Of a stretch of DNA of 22,380 nt, positions 19,755 through 22,380 are shown in pieces. The translations under genes were made by a program, and so were the position numbers. The stretch is from NCBI GenBank assembly GCA_910586975.1, contig CAJUKX010000036.1, positions 1 to 22,380 of the forward strand. Reading direction: 5' to 3'. How positions within the stretch are numbered: the stretch's first letter is position 1; each line of letters begins with the position of its first letter. The notes under the pieces are model-generated. The model did no database searches. It worked only from the letters and a program-made list of their open reading frames with translations, and was not told the origin of the DNA. This DNA is from an uncultured Muribaculaceae bacterium. Its GTDB lineage: Bacteria; Bacteroidota; Bacteroidia; Bacteroidales; Muribaculaceae.

Positions 19755-20279
19755 TTATGCTTCTTTGTTTGAGAGGGTTTCGAGGATGCCGTGGAGCTTT
19801 GTACCACCCGATGTAAGAGCAGATACAACGTTCTTGGCGGGCGACTGCAGAAGTGCGATAACGTCGGCGATAAGTTCGTTCTTGCTCTTGATAGATGCAA
19901 GGGCATCGAGCTGGTCTGCGCCTACATATACGGTTTCTTCTACGTATGCAGCCTTAAGGAGGGGCAGGGTGTCACCTTTCTTAACGAAATCCTTGAGCAG
20001 CTTGGCGGGTGCGTTACCGACGTTGGTGCACATCAGCGATGTTGATTCCTTCAGTGCGGGATAGAGTTCGGAATAGTCACCATCGAGCTGTTCGAGAGCC
20101 TTGTGAAGCAGGGTGTTCTTAACAACTACGAGCTTGATGTCGGCGTTGAAGCACGCACGGCGGAGCTCGCTTGTCTTTTCGGCGTCAAGTCCGGCGGTTT
20201 CCACGAGGTAGAAGCCGTTGTATGACTTGAGTGTATCGACGATATGTTCGATAACTAAAGCTTTATCTTCCTTTTTCAT
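19755..20279 (-). CDS. rplJ: 50S ribosomal protein L10
   Basis: L10 anchors L12 dimers to the 23S rRNA at the stalk base. The 174-residue product has the expected N-terminal RNA-binding domain (MKKEDKALVIEHIVDTLKSY, then NGFYLVETAGLDAEKTSELR). The central part includes VVVKNTLLHKAL. A C-terminal helix (about 130-174, ending in LHGILETLSNKEA) is the platform for L12 binding. The gap to the upstream rplA is only 20 bp, too short for the L10-binding leader found ahead of rplJ in E. coli and Bacillus; any autoregulatory site would need to overlap rplA. L12 follows 63 bp later. Confidence 0.97.
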   Translation of the reverse strand: MKKEDKALVIEHIVDTLKSYNGFYLVETAGLDAEKTSELRRACFNADIKLVVVKNTLLHKALEQLDGDYSELYPALKESTSLMCTNVGNAPAKLLKDFVKKGDTLPLLKAAYVEETVYVGADQLDALASIKSKNELIADVIALLQSPAKNVVSALTSGGTKLHGILETLSNKEA

Positions 20280-20299
20280 GTTGCGTTCGGTTTAAAGAT

Positions 20300-20995
20300 T
20301 TAAGCATCCACTGATTTAGCGTCAACCTTGATGCCCGGGCTCATGGTGCTTGAAAGATAAATGCTCTTGATATATGTACCTTTGGCAGTAGCGGGCTTGA
20401 GCTTGATCAGAGTGTTGATAAACTCGCGAGCGTTTTCGACCATCTGCTGGGGAGCGAAAGATACCTTACCGATAGAGGTGTGAACGATACCGTTCTTGTC
20501 TACCTTGAAGTCAATCTTACCTTTCTTCACTTCTTCAACAGCCTTGGCCACGTCCATGGTCACTGTGCCGCTCTTGGGGTTAGGCATCAGGCCGCGGGGA
20601 CCGAGAATACGACCCAGGGCACCGATTTTACCCATGATAGCGGGCTGAGTGATGATAACGTCAACGTCAGTCCAACCGCCTTTGATTTTATTGATATATT
20701 CGTCAAGACCTACATAATCTGCACCGGCAGCCTTGGCAGCAGCCTCAGCATCGGGTGAGCAGAGTACGAGGACACGAACAGTCTTGCCTGTACCGTGGGG
20801 AAGTGTTACAACACCACGCACCATCTGGTTAGCCTTACGGGGATCTACACCGAGACGAACATCAATGTCGAAAGAAGCATCAAACTTGGCATAGTTTGTT
20901 TCCTTTACCTTTTCACATGCTTCTAACAAGGTGTACGATTTCCCGGCTTCAATCTTTGCAAGGGCAAGCTTCTGGTTTTTAGTCAGTTTACTCAT
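20300..20995 (-). CDS. rplA: 50S ribosomal protein L1
   Basis: L1 forms the mobile ribosomal stalk near the E site and, in many bacteria, represses its own operon. The 231-residue product is normal in length. Family marks include FDASFDIDVRLGVDPRKANQ in the first domain, a Rossmann-like insert with VLVLCSPDAEAAAKAAGADY, and GRILGPRGLMPNPKSGTVT, the most conserved L1 segment. The C-terminal part has KGTYIKSIYLSSTMSPGIKV. It follows rplK by 21 bp and precedes rplJ by 20 bp, so it lies within a compact operon. Confidence 0.98.
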   Translation of the reverse strand: MSKLTKNQKLALAKIEAGKSYTLLEACEKVKETNYAKFDASFDIDVRLGVDPRKANQMVRGVVTLPHGTGKTVRVLVLCSPDAEAAAKAAGADYVGLDEYINKIKGGWTDVDVIITQPAIMGKIGALGRILGPRGLMPNPKSGTVTMDVAKAVEEVKKGKIDFKVDKNGIVHTSIGKVSFAPQQMVENAREFINTLIKLKPATAKGTYIKSIYLSSTMSPGIKVDAKSVDA

Positions 20996-21016
20996 TTTTC
21001 AATTGAAGTTAAAAAG

Positions 21017-21457
21017 TTATTTACCGGGGAAAGCACCTTTAACGGTGATACCCATACTTCTGGCTGTACCGGCTACCATACGCATAGCAGACTCAACAGT
21101 GAAGCAATTCAAATCAGGCATCTTGTCTGTTGCAATTGCCTGCACTTGTTCCCAGGTGATTTCAGCAACCTTTGTACGGTTGGGCTCCTTGGAACCCGAC
21201 TTCAGGTGAGCTGCTTCCTTGAGCTGGATAGCTACAGGAGGAGTCTTCACTACGAAGTCGAACGACTTGTCGGTATAATAGGTGATTACTACAGGGAGAA
21301 TCTTACCGGCTTTGTCTTGTGTGCGGGCATTGAATTGCTTGCAAAATTCCATGATGTTGATACCCTTTGAACCCAGTGCGGGGCCTACAGGAGGCGAGGG
21401 GTTTGCAGCTCCACCTTTAATCTGCAATTTGATTTGTCCAGCAATTTCTTTAGCCAT
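21017..21457 (-). CDS. rplK: 50S ribosomal protein L11
   Basis: L11 binds the GTPase-associated region of 23S rRNA and is the site of action of thiostrepton. The 146-residue product has the N-terminal domain with KGGAANPSPPVGPALGSKG, the proline region that contacts thiostrepton, and FCKQFNARTQDKAGKILPVV. The C-terminal RNA-binding domain ends with VAGTARSMGITVKGAFPGK. It follows nusG after 71 bp and precedes rplA by 21 bp. An L1 target site could lie in the spacer upstream, but I cannot identify one by eye. Confidence 0.98.
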   Translation of the reverse strand: MAKEIAGQIKLQIKGGAANPSPPVGPALGSKGINIMEFCKQFNARTQDKAGKILPVVITYYTDKSFDFVVKTPPVAIQLKEAAHLKSGSKEPNRTKVAEITWEQVQAIATDKMPDLNCFTVESAMRMVAGTARSMGITVKGAFPGK

Positions 21458-21528
21458 TGTAAAAACTAATTAAAAATTAATTACGGGCGCGTAAATGTCT
21501 CTTTTGTGAGCGTAACCTTCACTGCGGA

Positions 21529-22080
21529 TTATTCACGCTCTACTTGCGAATTATCCAATTCCAAGGGATTTGGACGACCGAAAATCTTCACCATCACCAC
21601 GAGCTTCTTCTTTTCTCTGTCTACCTTTTCGATAGTACCGGTAAAGCCGTTGAAGGGTCCTTCGTTTACCTTGACGGTCTCTCCCACGATGTAATCGTTT
21701 ATTTCATCGCCTTGAGGATCGGCAAGTTCATCGGCTGCTCCAAGCATGCGCATAACTTCTGCCTGACGCAAACGTTCGGGCTGACTGCCCTTATCGCGGC
21801 CACGCAGAAAGTCAATCACATTTGTAGTGTTGGAAAGCAGATGAATTACCTCGGGACGCAGGTCGGCTTCGATGAATACGTAGCCACCGTAGAGATTGCG
21901 TTCTTTCACAATCTTTTTACCGTTGCGTACGGTCATCACCTTCTCGGTGGGAATCAATACTTGAAACAAATAGTTGCCGAGGTCAGTATTCTTGATTTGT
22001 GCATCAAGAATTTCCTTTACCTTAGCTTCTTTACCGGAAATGGCACGTAATACGTACCAACCTCTTTTATCTTCAGACAT
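21529..22080 (-). CDS. nusG: Transcription termination/antitermination factor NusG
   Basis: NusG binds RNA polymerase and controls pausing, Rho-dependent termination and coupling to ribosomes. I place the start at 22080 (MSEDKRGWYVLRAISGKEAK), giving 183 residues, the normal length. The longer in-frame ORF begins inside secE in another frame and shows no homology. The NGN domain covers about 7-110, including GYVFIEADLRPEV. The KOW motif is in the last 50 residues (VKVNEGPFNGFTGTIEKV, ending in VERE). It lies 35 bp after secE. A short inverted repeat (21508-21513 with 21535-21540) overlaps the stop codon. Confidence 0.97.
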   Translation of the reverse strand: MSEDKRGWYVLRAISGKEAKVKEILDAQIKNTDLGNYLFQVLIPTEKVMTVRNGKKIVKERNLYGGYVFIEADLRPEVIHLLSNTTNVIDFLRGRDKGSQPERLRQAEVMRMLGAADELADPQGDEINDYIVGETVKVNEGPFNGFTGTIEKVDREKKKLVVMVKIFGRPNPLELDNSQVERE

Positions 22081-22115
22081 TGATTTTTCCACTTTCTTAC
22101 CGTGTTTAGAGATAA

Positions 22116-22310
22116 TTAAAAGCTGTAAATGAAGTGCATCAAGTGGTCTACCACCTGGTCCATGATGAGTATTATCAGTGCGATAATGGCGGAAGCAATC
22201 ATCACGAGAAGGGCAGATTTCACTACCTGCTTCTGGGTGGGCCAAGAGGTCTTGTAACGAAGTTCGTCGTAAGCCTCCTCTATATTCGTAAGTAGTTGGA
22301 GTTTCTTCAT
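22116..22310 (-). CDS. secE: Preprotein translocase subunit SecE
   Basis: SecE is a small essential subunit of the SecYEG channel that clamps SecY. The 64-residue product is the short, single-helix form common outside gamma-proteobacteria. An amphipathic N-terminal helix (IEEAYDELRYKTSWPTQKQV) carries the conserved W-P and is followed by one transmembrane segment at about 30-58. The start at 22310 lies 14 bp after the end of tRNA-Trp. nusG follows by 35 bp. Confidence 0.95.
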   Translation of the reverse strand: MKKLQLLTNIEEAYDELRYKTSWPTQKQVVKSALLVMIASAIIALIILIMDQVVDHLMHFIYSF

Positions 22311-22324
22311 TTTTTAAAAATTAG

Positions 22325-22380
22325 CACGGGAAGAGAGGCTCGAACTCCCGACACCTGGTTTTGGAGACCAGTGCTCTACC
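22325..22380 (-). tRNA. tRNA-Trp (anticodon CCA), cut by window end
   Basis: The minus strand shows the 3' part of a tRNA. An anticodon stem CTGGT/ACCAG encloses the loop CTCCAAA, giving the anticodon CCA for tryptophan. The T arm GGGAG-TTCGAGC-CTCTC follows (with one G-U pair), then the 3' acceptor strand TTCCCGT and discriminator G at 22325. CCA is not encoded. About 20 nt of the 5' end, including the 5' acceptor strand and part of the D arm, lies outside the window. Confidence 0.95.

Noticed and set aside
21458..21528. L1 operator or promoter in the nusG-rplK spacer
   Set aside because: I could not recognise the 23S-like L1 target or a TAnnTTTG box. Only a short inverted repeat overlapping the nusG stop is visible.
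22081..22245. 55-codon upstream extension of nusG
   Set aside because: It overlaps secE in another frame and has no NusG homology. The normal NusG start is at 22080.

Overview
The window reads as chromosomal core sequence from a Bacteroidales bacterium. I infer this from the tRNA-Trp/secE/nusG/rplKAJL/rpoBC cluster with Bacteroidetes-type RpoB and RpoC, the TAnnTTTG-type -7 promoter boxes, the general lack of Shine-Dalgarno sequences ahead of genes, and the methylmalonyl-CoA decarboxylase cluster used for succinate-to-propionate fermentation. A gut family such as Muribaculaceae is plausible, but the sequence alone does not fix the family. I see no phage, transposon, CRISPR array, toxin system or other mobile block.

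Layout. (1) 1-1025: a bidirectional terminator, a minus-strand Crp/Fnr-type regulator, and a 186-bp gap holding two inverted repeats and the terminator that ends lgt. (2) 1026-3969, minus strand: an ECF sigma factor, a sodium:alanine-type (AGCS) symporter and lgt, tightly packed with a stop/start overlap between the last two. (3) 3970-4354: a 385-bp AT-rich divergent control region with -7 boxes facing both ways. (4) 4355-8988, plus strand: mce, mmdA, an OadG-like subunit carrying an extracytoplasmic lamin-tail-like domain, a biotin carrier and the sodium-pumping beta subunit, closed by a strong terminator. (5) 9135-9488: a short unrecognised gene, separated by a two-way terminator from a convergent secreted esterase-like gene (9578-10888). 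(6) 10959-22380, minus strand: tRNA-Trp (cut by the window end), secE, nusG, rplK, rplA, rplJ, rplL, rpoB and rpoC, followed by the esterase gene in the same direction.

How the genes work together. The plus-strand operon would convert (R)-methylmalonyl-CoA to the (S)-form, decarboxylate it to propionyl-CoA through a biotin carrier, and couple that to Na+ export. The minus-strand symporter may use such a sodium gradient. The large minus-strand cluster makes the RNA polymerase core subunits beta and beta', the factor NusG, the SecE translocon subunit and the L1/L11/L10/L12 stalk-region proteins.

No wholly new system is evident. The points most worth a second look are the lamin-tail/OadG fusion, a decayed tandem duplication of the biotin-carrier start region, large hairpins between rplL and rpoB and between rpoB and rpoC, the lack of space for a conventional L10 leader, and the esterase with a C-terminal propeller-like extension.
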